In this document: piece by piece, positions 20,102-33,113 of the stretch
Numbering within the stretch: the first letter of the stretch is position 1
How the letters are laid out: every line of letters starts with the position of its first letter
NCBI RefSeq assembly: GCF_000764305.2
Contig: NW_025947474.1
Span: forward strand, 124,001 to 188,000
Reading direction: 5' to 3'
Source: Hyalella azteca
Taxonomy: Eukaryota > Arthropoda > Malacostraca > Amphipoda > Hyalellidae
DNA: 64,000 bases
The notes under the pieces: model-generated
Told to the model about the DNA's origin: nothing
What the model saw: only the letters and a program-made list of their open reading frames with translations
Databases searched by the model: none
Program-made: the position numbers and the translations under genes

Positions 20102-20185
20102 TGCTGTGTGCTGTGTGGCTCTTGCTGTGTGCTGTGTGGCTCCTGCTGTGTGCTGTGTGGCTCCTGCTGTGTGTTGTGTGGCTCG
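20102..20185. repeat. 21-bp minisatellite emerging from the gap, about 4 copies
   Basis: TGCTGTGTGCTGTGTGGCTC recurs at 21-bp steps from the last N. It is different from the array on the left side of the gap. Confidence 0.95.
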
Positions 20186-21185
20186 CGGTGCGTGAAGCAC
20201 TACTCCTTCAGAGTCGTGATTCTGTACTCCCATGAAATTTGTTATCCTAGCCAAAGTTTTATTTGTTGCGCCGAGACGGTTTTATTTCGCTTGCTCGTAA
20301 TTTTGATTAACTCATAATCGACCTCCTACTTCTTTGTAGGTCGATTTTCCGCTGCCTGTCGTTTCCACCTGTTACAAAATTCTTCCCTGTATAAATGTGC
20401 TGTACGGACTCTATTTCGACCCTTGATGACAATATAAGAACTCCGCTTTTAACTTGAGGTGCAAGCTTTTGACACAACACGGCGCTAAGTGTAACACAGG
20501 GCCAAAGACATCCATTCTTATAATACGAAAAGGTAGCTACCAGCCTGATATTACCATCCAAGTCGGGCTGCGAATTAGGAAATGGAGTTACACTTCGCGT
20601 GCAGGCCTCTGACAAACGTCACGACGCATCATTGGGCATAACGAAATAATTCGGGTACCACAATCTTAACAATGCCAATCGCGTCGGGTTTATTTATAAG
20701 TTAGTAAATATTCCAAATCGAAGATGCCCATCGGACGCACGTCAGTCTGAGCTTGTCCAGAAAGTATTGGCTTACACCTTCTGCTTCTTCCACTGGTCCT
20801 AAGCATCGTCCCGCCCTCGTTATGGCATCTCGTTCGAATAAAGCATCTCATTTACCACTAAAATAATAATTTTGGTATAATACGCCTGCTAGCCCAACTG
20901 ATTCTTCCTCTGTGTGTCTCTGTTTGTGCCTCCAGATAGTCTCATTTAACTACCTTTGTAAGTTCCTTATGATTAATTATACCAGACTATTTCATCTGAT
21001 TGAGCAGAAAATTTTTTTTCATCTTGCAAGTTACGTCGAGAATCTTGTCTCGGTTCGCTACTGAATAAGAATTTTATACTGCCTTCTATAAGGACCAAAA
21101 TTATTTCATTTTTTGTTCGTTTACTGCCACATTTTCCAATTCTTAATAATACACAGTCAAATATTGGGCACTAAATGCATGGCAC
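20186..21185. other. Unassigned interval with one short hairpin
   Basis: AATCGACCT and AGGTCGATT form a 9-bp hairpin at 20316-20346. A 102-codon minus frame (20307-20615) is not recognised. Confidence 0.4.
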
Positions 21186-21704
21186 TTGAACTTTTTGAAT
21201 AAGTCACAGTCGTTCACTCCTCGAGAAGTTACTCTGCCCTGGAAATGCTCTGTGTTGAGACGTCTCCATTTGAGGAGCAGACTTATTTTTTTAGTTTTAC
21301 CTGAGACGTTTGAGCAGCTCCTTTTAGCTCACAGAAATTCTCAAGGTTTCTCCATGATATTCCGAGTCTCTGTGTTGTTCCTTGAAGCTCTGAGAGTCTC
21401 TGACCTGATTCTTGAACCTCACAGAGTCTCTGAAATGTCACGCTCTTTGACACCGCCATGCGATACCAATTCTGCTGCCGCCGGTGACCTGATCAAAAGA
21501 AGACGCGCCTCCCAAATCCAATCTTTGGGCCGGCGACTCCTGCCAACACACCAAAGTGTCGCTCGCGACACACCGAAAGACGTGACCTTTTTTCGGCAAC
21601 ACCAAAGACTCCGTAAATCTGCCGGTGCATCAGACGCCAAGAATCTTCTACTGCATCCAAAGGCCCTGAACTGCCGCTACAAGAGAGACACCGCTAACTG
21701 TTAA
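21186..21704 (+). other. Unassigned 172-codon open frame
   Basis: This is the longest non-array open frame in the window. The middle (about 21355-21435) contains a degenerate 33-36 bp repeat (AGTCTCTG...TTCTTGAA.CTC), which weakens the coding case. The second half is basic and Arg/Ser-rich with no recognised domain. There is no strong start context or splice site. It could be a chance frame in GC-richer sequence or a decayed exon. Confidence 0.2.
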
Positions 21705-21851
21705 TGACGTTTTTGCAGTTATTTTAAATATTTGTCACTACTTATATTCTAAATTTAAAAAGAAAGAGGCCTTCCCAGAGTTCAGTTCACCGCTATGTGT
21801 GTCGCTGTTGAATTCAACAACAACATGCTTCATTGTTCGTCTTATGGCATT

Positions 21852-22050
21852 GCCATAAGACGCAGCGCCGCGTCAAGAAAGCCATAAGACGCAGCGCCGC
21901 GTCAAGAAAGCCATAAGACGCAGCGCCGCGTCAAGAAAGCCATAAGACGCTGTGCCGCGTCAAGAAAGCCATAAGACGCTGCGCCGCGTCAAGAAAGCCA
22001 TAAGACGCAGGCGTCGCGTCAAGACATTCATAAGACGCAGCGCCACGTCA
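21852..22050. repeat. 29-bp minisatellite with a hairpin in each unit, 7 copies
   Basis: GCCATAAGACGCAGCGCCGC recurs at 29-bp steps from 21852. GACGC-AGCGCC-GCGTC makes a short stem in each monomer. Variants appear towards the right end. Confidence 0.96.
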
Positions 22051-22570
22051 AGGCGCCCATATTTCATCACGCCCCCGGGGGCCACATTGGCCCGTTGACA
22101 TCGAGTAGGTCGGTGAGTAATGCACGCAACAGAGCAACGCGCCTGGCGATGTTCTTTGACAGTCGCGCGTGGCTTCTCCCTCGGGCGCGTTAGACTTCCC
22201 GTGGCCTTCATATTGAAGGAAACCAGCGTGTGCTTCAGTCCCTGGTCTTGTCAGGATTGCGATATACGCTTTGAAATGAGAACCTTGCTGTCCCCAGAGA
22301 ACCGTGGTCTTAGAGAGAAACGCTTCGGCTTATATGAGTACAGAGATGAAAGATTTTGATCTCGTTCGTATGTTGTCGAGTTGCAACTCGAGAGGCGATG
22401 CGGGTATGCGAAATTTTAAAGCAGTGTTTGTTGCTGGAAAATTTTCCGTTTCCAAGTGTCAACGAATTACGGTACTTCTATAAAAACGATTTACGTAGAC
22501 GAGTGCGTTATTACTCATTCTATTTAACATCGTCTTCGGACTCGGTGCCGGTACGTATTCACTAAGTCCA
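22051..22570. other. Unassigned GC-richer interval
   Basis: Open frames of 70-80 codons at 22120-22359 and 22356-22565 (+) are not recognised. Confidence 0.4.
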
Positions 22571-22718
22571 GGGGCCATACTTGCAAAACTCGCTAAGTGA
22601 ACGTGAAAGTACTCACGCTCTATTTTCTTGTCTATGATTGGTGGATTTGGCTTGAAAGGCCGTCAATGATTGGCTGATGAACTTATGATTTCTTAACTTT
22701 TTTTGAAAGTATAGGCCC
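22571..22718 (+). mobile_element. MITE family A, copy 2
   Basis: Same order of blocks as copy 1, from GGGGCCATACTTGCAAAAC to TTTGAAAGTATAGGCCC, with a short extra piece (GCTGATGAACTTATGATT) near the right side. Confidence 0.87.
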
Positions 22719-23919
22719 AGGTGCCGTAATCCTTGAATGGATGAAATTTGAACAAAACGAAGCGCAGTATCGCACGTGCAGCCCTTCAGCCCCGAGGCGT
22801 CTCACAAAGGCATTAGCGATCCTTCAGCTCATCATCACCATATTTAGCTCTTCTATTATTCATCTTCGTTGCGCATTCTCTTTGCCGGAGTCATGAATAT
22901 GCAATGATTGAGCTTAGGCTACATTCTATTTTTCCAGCCCGGTTGTTTGGTGCAATGCTAAGTGACGCTTGCCGTCTGGTCTTGCGTATATAACGCGACT
23001 GCAGCCTGCCTACGCATGGATGCGAGCTGATAAAGGGGTAGTTCGATGTAACCTTTGATACGCGATCAAAGGTTACATGTTTATGGCGTTACATGTTTAC
23101 GGTGCTTTCTAATGAGAGTAATTAGCGCTTTTTATCTTGCCAGCCGTGAAATGATGATTTCTGCGCAAGTGAAGGCGGGAAATCAATGCTACTTTAGGTT
23201 TTAAAGCAAAAGTACTTGATTGTGGAGTTTGCAATTGAATTTCTATTAACACATAAGCAGTGACGATGTTGTAACTTCTTTGATAATTGTAGGGAAGCTT
23301 TAAGCCAATGTAAGAGCAAACTGTTTGTTTTACTTGAATGAACTGTACTGGTTTCACATGATTGCTTTTCCGTGATATAATGTAAAAAAGTTCAAAGGAA
23401 TTTTCATTCCGTTAGCATGCTTATTCGTATGCTTTTAGCTTTCAAGCTAATTCTTGGCTATATAATATAACATTTATCATGCATAAGTATTTATCGGAGT
23501 ATTTATCGTCAATAATATGAACCAAGAAACTTTCGTGTCCAGAATATTTTTTTTTGTATTTACCGTCTTTCGGTAAAATTGTTGTGCGGTCCGACTATCC
23601 AAATTAAATTGAGGTCAATTGCATAAAAAATGTTTAATTATTCATTGCACTTTAATGCTTTACCTATTAAGGATTTGTCCTTCCCTCCATTCTTCGAGGG
23701 CTGGCTACTCTGTAGTCACCGATGATTTCTCTCTGTAACTTTTCTTCAGCGACTGACGAATTTTCTATTTAAGTAAAATCCACATGCTACTCAGCCTGGA
23801 ATAGTCACGGCTACACTGTACTTGCTGTACTAAACTGCGCGTATCATTCATCAACTTATCTGTGTTGGCCAGTAAATATGTTCAAACTTACTGTCAGTTA
23901 CCGGGCGCTCAGATGTAAA
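22719..23919. other. Unassigned interval with one 14-bp hairpin
   Basis: ATGTAACCTTTGAT and its exact inverse surround a 5-base loop at 23046-23078. A TATATAA box-like site lies at about 22986, but no gene follows it. Confidence 0.5.
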
Positions 23920-24134
23920 GCTCTCAATTGTACGGCTTTCATTTGTACGGCTTTCAATTGTTATGCTCTCAATTGTTATGCTCTCAATTGTTTGGATCTC
24001 AATTATTAAGCTCTCAATGGTTCGGTTCTCAATTGTTCGGTTCTCAATTGTTCAGCTCTCAATTGTTCGGCTCCCAATTGTTCAGCTCCCAATTGTTCGG
24101 CTCTCAATTTCTCTGCTCTCAGTTATAAAGCTCA
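23920..24134. repeat. 15-bp minisatellite, about 14 copies
   Basis: GCTCTCAATTGTTCG and variants at strict 15-bp spacing, each with the palindrome CAATTG or a decayed form. The five-residue period (SQLFG) in one frame is a by-product. Confidence 0.96.
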
Positions 24135-26520
24135 ACTTTCTTCTACTAAATCGCGAGTTTTGAGTGCTGCGCGAGTATCGAAAAGTTTCCCTATTTTTTA
24201 AATTTTATGAGGCTATTATTAGAGCTTCGGGCAGTAACATTCAATTTGGGTTATGTAATTACATGAAGTCTCAATGAATGATTTGAACGCTTCTATCTCA
24301 GCTGGGTATTATGAGGGGTACTTTCCCAGAATTTTTTGCACTGTGGTCCATGAATAAAACACTATTGATTAATTCCTAGCCTATATTTTTCGAATTCTTT
24401 TTGGGACATTTATTGTGTGTTCATGAACACCCATATAATTTCTCACCTTTTTAAATTATCAAAAGTTCCACTTGAAATTTATATATTTTTTGGCAATTTT
24501 CTCATCAAGAGGAAAAATGAAGTAGTTATGAAGTTCACGTGGACGTGACTGAATTACTCTATGGTATGTAACAAAACCTGCATTAAAGAACTACTTCTGC
24601 CTGACTACATCGATTTTTGCATGTTCATAAATTGCTGATGTGCTCCGTTTCATCAGCCATAACTACTTAACTGAGTTGAAGGACCAGCCCTGGAGTTCAT
24701 ATCTTATATTTGATATCCATAGATTTTGCCGATTCCGATCCGGTAGCAAAATTTTCCAGCAACTTTTGAATTAGCTAGCATCCCTAGCGATGTACCCTGA
24801 GCAGCAAGCTTACCGAAGCCTATGACCATGAATTTCTCATAGAATTCTCCAGAATTCGAGGATTCCTGAAAGCCTCATTTGCAGTTACTATTTTAACGAC
24901 GATCATAATCAAGAAGGAGCAGCAATAGTGAGACCCAGTCACGCAAGCACGCTGCTCATTCTACTGCAGCCTCGGCGTGCGCTTTTGTTTCCTCTTTTGT
25001 TTTAATTATAAGAAGCCTTTTGTTCTGTTCGCTATCCATGCACGCACATGCTAGGCACCCTCGCTTTAAATGCGACTACTGTTTATGTTTGTTATGAATT
25101 TCATGCTTTCGTTTATCTGTACTCCTTTTTAATATTGATAATTTAGGAGAATTTTCTCTGTCTATTATACGTTAGCGCGAACTCGCTATAATGAAAGCAC
25201 ATCGATCTGTGAGGCTCTTTGCATGCTAGTCTCTATTTACCGCCTTAATTGTTGAAGTGCGTTTCCTTGCCATGAGCATCGTTATCTTTGAAACCCGGCA
25301 GACATATTAATTTGAACATAACACGGTGCAAATAAAACTATGATGAATGCCTTGTTGAAGAAATGCTAAGCCATGTTGAAAACTTTATATATGATTTTTG
25401 TCTATTCTTTGTTTCAAATAACAATTTCTGGCTAACTGTTAAGACAGTGAGCAAGTACTGCTTTATGATTAAGTTTTAGTCAAGCCAGTGCTATTTCTTG
25501 CATGACGTCTTTAGAATGGAACTTTTTAGACTCGCCTAATTGAAATACTTCTCGAAAATTTCATTTTTCGTGACTTGTTAACTAGGAATAAATTGTTCAA
25601 GAGCTGACGAGGCTTGCTTCTTGCATCATTAAAGATTTATATTATTTTAAAATAAGTTAGCCCAGCGTTATTTCCGCATCATTTTGAGTATTGACTAATT
25701 TAAGCGTATTCTGCCTAATACATCACTAACCCATAGTTAATAAAGTGACTGGTAATTATTTAATAAAAGACTAAGCGAATTCTATTAAAAGTATCAATGA
25801 CTGAACGAATTTTTTAAAAAGGAAATAGTTATTCAATTTCATGGTTATGAAATTATGACGATCTTGAATATTGATATGAATAATTGCTCCAGACACGTAT
25901 TTTTCAGATGAATGAGTATGACCGGTGCGGCTGAACTTTCTCCTTAATGAAAGCCAGGTCGCTAAGTAGTCAATGTGTCTACCACCTGCTGCCCTCGTTA
26001 GGCATTCCTAATGAGTGCAAGCAATCTGCACGCTCATTAGTAAGCTGCTTAATGCTGAGCCTCCGGGCGTCATGCGAGAAAAATGCACCGCGCTTAATGT
26101 GCGCACGTGTCATTTACATTCGAAAATGAAGGCGTCTTGAAAAAGTACGAGGAATTTTACATCGATGCATGCAAATTTCTGTGGTTTTCGTATAGAGGGA
26201 AAATAACTGTACGATTTTTCAGGAAATCGGCAGCGAAATGATTGTAATGGTTGTTTGGGATTTATTTCAGGAATATAATAGATAAAATAGATATTATTGA
26301 AGGTTTGAATACATTGAGCAAATCAAACTAGTTTACAGTGAAGAATTTAGTTGATAAATTGTATTAAACTATTTTCCGGCCCCGTGGCCTTCTGCTGGGT
26401 AAACCACTTATTATTTCTTATGCATAAATATCACCATAATTCCAACTTTGATTCATAATATGTATTTTACGTCGTACAAATCGGACTGAAACTCGATGAT
26501 AAATGTCTTCTTTTTTCCAG
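24135..26520. other. Long unassigned interval
   Basis: No gene, array or mobile element recognised in 2.4 kb. GAAGTAGTTATGAAG near 24519 and AACTACTTC near 24588 are inversely related but too short to interpret. A GC-richer island lies at 25960-26110. Confidence 0.45.
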
Positions 26521-26561
26521 ATGCGTTGTGAACCACTCATGTCTACTCCCTCGAGAGTCAC
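26521..26561 (+). CDS. Candidate 41-bp microexon
   Basis: A strong acceptor (TGTCTTCTTTTTTCCAG) ends at 26520 and a consensus donor (CAC|GTAAGTACC) starts at 26562. The 41 bp between read MRCEPLMSTPSRV in one frame. The splice sites are the best matched pair in the window. The length is not a multiple of three, so it would need partners of the right phase, which I could not find. It could also be a non-coding or 5'-UTR exon, or chance. Confidence 0.33.
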
Positions 26562-27170
26562 GTAAGTACCTGCACTATTAGGCGTCGCATCATGTATTCA
26601 TTTTGCGATGGTATATTATTATTGAAATATTGGTTGCTTTCCATTTAAGAAAAAAGAGATGTCTAAAATTTATATCAAGTCTGAAAAATTCTGAAGCCGA
26701 AACTTTTAGAGCAAAACAGAGTTTGTGCCTTGATTTTTATTTTGTATTTTCTTGTTATTTACGGCGCATTCTTTCCTTCCTCTAAAAATGTTGCTAGCCA
26801 CAAAAGCACAGCGCAACAGTTGCGCAACAGATTTGTATCTAAACTCCTGGTAAAGAGTAAGTACCGTGAATTTATTTGTGAAACATAGCTTTTTATTTAT
26901 AGTCATATATAGATGTAAATAATTTACGTTATGGCATATATTTGTTCTGTCAAGTAAGACTAAGGAAATTTAGTTGGTTGAACTCGCAATTAATATTATG
27001 AATTCATTCCTTTGTTTCATTATTTTGTTTTTAGTATGAATCCTAACCTTTACATTTTATGCACAAAAATTCGAGAGAAGAACGTCATTGCCAACATCGA
27101 ACATGACGGAAATATTTCGCAGAAGTTTTTTCTGCTTAGATTCCCAATTCTGAGATTAAAAGTTGAGCTC
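26562..27170. other. Unassigned interval
   Basis: AT-rich; no repeat or coding sequence recognised. Confidence 0.5.
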
Positions 27171-27510
27171 GTTCGTAAGACGACGTGCGTTGCACGTATT
27201 CGCGCGTCGGGACGTTGCCTAAATCAAGTTCGTTCGTAATACGATGCTCGTTGTTACGGGTTCGCACGTCGGAACGTTGCCTACAATTTGATTGATTCAT
27301 AATAAGACGTCCGTTGTTACGTATTCGTACGTCGGAACGTCGCCTACTGTTAATTTTGTTCGTAATAAGACGTCCGTTGTTCGTATTCGTACGTCGGAAC
27401 GTCGCCTACTGTTAATTTTGTTCGTAATAAGACATCCGTTGTACGGGCTCGTACGTCGGAACGTCGCCTACTGTTAATTTTGTTCGTAATAAGACGTCCG
27501 TTGTACGTTG
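27171..27510. repeat. 62-63 bp minisatellite, about 5.5 copies
   Basis: TTCGTAATAAGACGTCCGTT or its variants start near 27233, 27296, 27359, 27421 and 27483. Contains the palindrome CGTACG within CGTACGTCGGAACGT. Copies become more alike to the right. Confidence 0.94.
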
Positions 27511-28505
27511 CTACGATGCTCGTAGCTTCTCCCACGCGCTCTCGCGCCGCCACCGACGACAAGAACGGCCGCCAAGTTTCGACCAACTCTCAGTTTCACT
27601 TAGAAACGCCCGGGAAACAAACTTCAAGTCTTAAAAGTTATAAATCTTTCTTTTGGTACTTTTTGGCACGACTCAAGCTTTCTCCCCTGATTGCTTGTGA
27701 CGGCAGGTCAAGCTTCAGCCCTCCTAATTCAATGAGTAACTTTTACATTTGTGATGGATTTTGATGAATCTGGACGTGCCAACGTGAGTTATAATGCGGG
27801 CGAAAATTGCAGCGCAATCCATGACAAATAGAGTAAAAAATTATCAACTATTAATGACTACTGTTAGTATTTCTGAGAAAGACACGCAATATGATAAGGT
27901 TTCTTTTGAATTCTAAACTTAATTACTGGCCTTGTGTTGAAAATGTTTCAAGAGGAAATCCAATATATACTTACTGTATTGCATATATAATATAATATAT
28001 ATGTTTGAGTCTGTAATTCGTCGTGGAGACGCTGCACGGCCGAGTCATTTATCAACTAGAAATTTAATTTACATTTTGTGCCGTGCTGTTTTTTATTGTA
28101 TTCACGTGCTGCTTTCGGCAAGGCAGGTTCCTGCAAGTTATTATTTTTTTTGTTTGGCTCAATGTATCCTCTGTTGCAGCTACTGATCTTATATGCTTTG
28201 ATTCAAATATCCAATTTATTACGAACGAGAAATTTCAACACATGTCAAAGAAACAACGTGATCAGTTATTTTCATTCAATTTTATAATTAGCGGTTACAC
28301 GCATGCATTAAGTGTTGTAGCCTTCATTCACTAACAATTTTTCCGCTACGTAGGCCGAGCCTCTCTAGTAGGCTGTGTATAAAATGTTTCTTGCGGTTCG
28401 CGCCTCGCGCTCTCATGCTCGTGCTCTACCCTAATTCTCTTATAGTGCCCTGATTCCCTGGAACCATCTGCTTACCGCCGTCCTAACGACCTCCCTAAAT
28501 CCCAG
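27511..28505. other. Unassigned interval
   Basis: Contains overlapping unrecognised frames at 28001-28334 (+). No other structure. Confidence 0.4.
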
Positions 28506-28534
28506 ACTTTCAGCCTCGAGCGGCTCTCCGCCGC
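28506..28534 (+). CDS. Very weak candidate exon (29 bp)
   Basis: A CTAAC branch-like site lies 26 bp before the CCCAG acceptor at 28501-28505, and a GCCGC|GTAAGT donor follows 28534. The sequence between is GC-rich and open in at least two frames. Too short to assign. Confidence 0.12.
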
Positions 28535-29395
28535 GTAAGTTGGAGCGAAAAGACACCTTTTAGCCACAAGTTATGAGTAGGAGCGGGGCAATGGCTCTTC
28601 CTTATGGCCAATACGAATTTTTTATTACCAACTAGGCAGCAATAAACGATCTTTAAAAGTATCCTTGTGTCTGAAAGCTCCTTATAAAATTCTTTAACGT
28701 TCGCTGATGAATGAAGTATGGCCGAAGTTTGCGTGTCGACAAGCTCTTGGCGGTACCGTCCGCTGTGATCACCGAGCGCTGGAGCCGCTCGCTGCTCGGT
28801 TGCTAACGATCCTGCCTGAATTTCATCTCATTTTATGATCAAAAATTAATTTGTTTTCATTATTGTGCTGTATTGCGAGATTTTAGCGTCGTGCATGGTT
28901 TAGCAATTCCTTCGCATCTAAGTAACTCTACCGCGAAATCAGCGAAATGCGGTTGCGCGCTGATTGATGAATTTTCTTTTAACTTGAGAGCTCTGCAACC
29001 TTTTTAAGTTTGCATTTTGGAGTATTTGCTATTGTATTGTTAAAATTTCTCTTATTTTACACAGCAATTGCTGTAGCCAATCCACACTGTTATGTATGCA
29101 TTTCCAATTAATATTTTTTTGGTGATGTCCTCATTGTATTCGCTAGCGTTGGGTTTGCATTTTTATTCATCCGTTCCTACTTACTCCGGAGTTTTGACAT
29201 CAATCCATCTTGTGATTTGTATCTTTGTATCGGCGTAATTATGCCTCAAGCTAGAACTGTCGCAATTTATTTCAAATTTGGACAAGTGTACCTAACCGTA
29301 GAGTTATGCGTTCTTGGTTTCCCGTGGCGGTAGTGGCGTTTCATTTCCACTGTCGTGATGTAGCCTTGGCCGGAAACCGTGGCTGTCAGCCTTGA
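28535..29395. other. Unassigned interval
   Basis: A GC-rich patch with inverse ACCGAGC/GCTCGGT lies at about 28765-28800. No gene recognised. Confidence 0.45.
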
Positions 29396-29570
29396 ACTCG
29401 GCTCTTTAGCGAATAAAACTCGCTTCAGGGGTAAAAAAAAATCGCGGAGGCGAATAAAACTCGCCTCTGTTACAAATATAGCGCGGCTCTGTGGCGAATG
29501 AAACTTGCGTTTGTGGTGAACAACTCACTTCTGCTGCGAATGAAACTCGCCTCTGTGGCGAATAAAACTT
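29396..29570. repeat. Degenerate repeat with GCGAATAAAACTCGCCTCTG
   Basis: The motif recurs about seven times with irregular spacing near 22 bp. It looks like an old array. Confidence 0.8.
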
Positions 29571-29667
29571 CTGCATAACGCTGATGAAGCGCTTTTAGGT
29601 CTTGCGGCAGCTCACGGCAACTTCCACAACTCCCTTGACCCGCAAAGAAAAGCGCGTGGTCGGCATA

Positions 29668-29707
29668 TTTTCCTGTGTACCTTTCATTTAGAAGGTACAC
29701 AGGAAAA
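29668..29707. other. Perfect 16-bp hairpin, 8-base loop
   Basis: TTTTCCTGTGTACCTT (29668-29683), loop TCATTTAG, then its exact reverse complement (29692-29707). No mobile-element ends were seen around it. Confidence 0.9.
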
Positions 29708-32589
29708 GGAATTTCATTTTTTTCCTGAAGCTATTGAAATTGCCAAGATTGAAATGCAAAACAAGACTTATTGTCGTGTCGCATAAAATTTTAAAACTCG
29801 AAAGTTTCTAGTTTTTGCATTCAAAAAGTGGGCATTAATTCGTAATTGCAATGGTATGGCAAAGCGAAGATGTTGCAGTTTTTACCATGAAAAAAATTAA
29901 GGGTTAGGTGGATTTTTTACCTGGTCGAGAAAAACAAGCGAGGCGACGTAAGGAAATGTTTTCACTGGGTCGTCCAATATGAAGGTACATTTTTTATCGA
30001 CTCGTTCAACATTTAGGAACTATTAATTTAATTTGTGAATATTATTTTTTACGAATACACTTCAGAGATAATTTTTTTCAGAGATACAGAGTTTCAAAGA
30101 AGTTAATCCTAAGTTACGGCATTAGTCCGTCAAATTGATCTTAAATTGTAGTTGTATAGTGTACGATATAATGAGCTTACGCAGCCGTATGGTGATTTGC
30201 AGACAAGCTCTGTGAGCTTCAAAATATATATATGCTTTATTGTATCAGGGGAATTAGTAGGGCCGTGAATCCTAGGTCTGTTTTTATTGCTGCTTCCTTT
30301 TTTATTCGCCACACTGAATACGGAAGTAAGAATTTTCCTAATTATTCCAGCAAATTATTGAGTTGACGGCTGGCTGAGTGCGCTCAATTCAATGCAAGAT
30401 TCTATTTCATCATCACTTTCGTTTAATGCATGCGAGGTATTGCTTAACACAGGTTAGGAGCTGAACTTTACAAAAAATAATTGGTTTGATGTGCAATTCT
30501 ATCTAGTTTTTCATACCATTAACATGTTTTTGATAATTTCCCTTAAAAATCAATGAAACCTGTTTCCCAAATATGTGTACGAATTTTATCATAATTTGTA
30601 GGTGCACGAAATATGAAAGACAGAAATTGTTCGATTTCGGCTCTTGTGCTTCATTAGAATCCCATCATCTAACAATTTTTCAAGTCAATTGTACAGCGCG
30701 CTTTTCACTCTCCTTAATTGTAACATGTCTCTGTCACCGATTGTATTTAATAATGTTGTGAGCGCACATCTGCGACGCTGAGCTTCCTTGAAATACACGA
30801 GAACCAAAACCTCTTTTTCTTGTACGCTCGAGCGATCCCACTTAAGTCCTCTTCCACTTCTTGATGCCACAAACGTCTTTATATTCGACTGTGAGGACCG
30901 CAATTGTCGTAAGGATTGCAACTGATTATCCCTTTCCAAACACGGCTACACTAAAAATCCCAACCTAAGACGCTCGTATTGCTGACTCGGCACTTTCCTT
31001 TCAGACGCAGTGCGCGCTGGAGTCGCTCAACAGGACACAGATTTGTGAGCCGCCGCCACGAGGCTGAGTGAAACTTTACCAGCGATAGCCTCATGTTTTA
31101 TTTTTGTTGAATCTATATTATATGGGATGCCTCGTATATGATATTTGCTGAATCCCTTTTATGCGATGACTAATTTTTTATTTTCGTTGAATCCTATGTG
31201 CGGATGATTGATGTTTTCTATTCGTTGCATATTTATTTGCAGTGTATCATGTTTATTTTATATTCGTGAAACTTTTTTTATTTGATCTCTTGGAAGTTCA
31301 TTCGTGTTGTCTGCATGGTTCCTTCTTATGGAAGACAGACTTTGAATGATTAAAACATATACATGAATTAGTTGAAAAGAAGCGAATAATTCGCAGGTTG
31401 GCAGTCTCTTGTAACGGTAGTTCTGGTGATGGATTTAAGGCGACTATCCAGTCCTCATTTACGCTGTTCTCTGATAGATGAAGGCAATTACATATCAATC
31501 TGTACATTACCAATAAAAACCGTTCTACACAGTTTTAGTTTATGTGAGGATGATACTATCGAACTTAATCGCTTCTCTTCGCTACTGCTCTACTTACTTC
31601 AATAAAAGAAGAACATCATAATGCTTCAAATAAAATAAAAGATTGTAATCAAGCTTTCTGAATTATTTCATACGATTGCACCTGGCTTTAGAATCAAGAA
31701 GGAATAAGTTATTAAGTGTTGCTCGAGTCTCTCAATTAATTTCCTTCTACTCCAAGTTTCGTTGAAGTTAATTAATTTTCTATAATCACTTTCCTTTTCT
31801 TCAAATTACGTTATTAATATTCCTACCACTTGTGCCCAAGACATTAACCATCTATTGATTCAAGATATTTCATCGTCTCTATTAATTGGAATATCTAATA
31901 CTATTAACTTTAATGTGCGGAATAATTGAATTAACTTTGAAGGATATTAAGGATGTCAACCTGTTGCTGGCTGTCTGTATTCCTGCAACGAATGTTATTG
32001 TGTCCACGCGAGAGCATTGCCTTCGCTTGCGTTGAGTTGTGTATGTTATTATTAAGGCACGGCGCTGCGATGCTAGCGAATACCGCTTTAATTAAGGAAA
32101 TTAGAAGCGGTCTCTGCTAACAGACATCGGACTCTCTGGTGTTGGGTAATGAGAAGGATGAACGAGGTGCCTCTTAGGCGTTGCTAATGCGCCTTCCTTG
32201 CGTCTCTGTCACGTCGCTTGTGCGCCGCTGCTGCGTTCATCAGGCGCAGATGTTGCGCCAGAAGCGCGCACTATGACCGTGCTAATACGGTAGGGACTAT
32301 ATTAAATTTTGGAGGAGCTGAATTTGGCACAGATTGAACAACTAAACGCCCATTCGAGCATGTGCGCCGTATTTTCTGAATGCCAACTTAGTCGGGAACC
32401 AAATTCTGATGTTCGGAACACACCTTGACTCGCATGTAATACGCACAAAGCTCAGCGATCGTTATATTTTGGACAACAGAGAACGTATGAGGGCCTACAC
32501 CACGGCATGCATGACTCAGCATAAACGCTTCAACTCGGTGAATTGCATTGAATTGTTAAAAATTAAGATTAGATTGAGGCGGAGACAAG
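29708..32589. other. Long unassigned interval
   Basis: No recognised gene in 2.9 kb. The minus frame at 30685-30939 (84 codons, Lys/Arg-rich) has a protein-like composition but no motif I know. A GC-rich patch lies at 32040-32290. Confidence 0.4.
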
Positions 32590-32770
32590 ACAAAACAGAC
32601 GCATATTAAAACATGTTGATTCTGCGAACTATCATTGACATTGCTGAAATATGTTGACATTACATTTATTGACAAACCAGACATGTTGACACGCCTGACA
32701 CACGTTGACACATCAACATGTATTAACATGTATGACACATCAAACACATGGTGACGCGTCTGACACACCA
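32590..32770. repeat. Degenerate ACATGTTGACA repeat
   Basis: Variants of ACATGTTGACA and CTGACACA recur irregularly. Probably an eroded array next to the one that follows. Confidence 0.7.
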
Positions 32771-32867
32771 TGGCATATCTGACACAAGTTCAGCTCGGAT
32801 GCGTCAGCAGCCGCCGCTGCCTCATCTGCATGGGCGTCCGCAACCCGGCGTCTCATTTGCTTTTCAT

Positions 32868-33105
32868 TGCGCGCCACATGACGCGAGTCTTGCCCCACAC
32901 GCCGAGTGGTATTGCGCCACATGACGCGAGTATTGCTCCACACGCCGTGTGGTATTGCGCCACATGACGCGAGTATTGCCCCACACGCCATGTGGTATTG
33001 CGCCACATGACGCGAGTATTGCCCCCACACGCCATGTGGTATTGCTGCACATGACGCGAGTATTGCCCCACACGCCATGTGGTATTGCTGCACATGACGG
33101 TATTG
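32868..33105. repeat. 43-bp minisatellite, about 5.5 copies
   Basis: ACGCGAG recurs at 32881, 32924, 32967, 33010 and 33054 (43, 43, 43, 44 bp). The unit includes GCGCCACATGACGCGAGTAT. Confidence 0.95.
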
Positions 33106-33113
33106 CAGTACGT

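Noticed and set aside
19601..20254. Open frames of over 200 codons on both strands
   Set aside because: They consist mainly of N bases.
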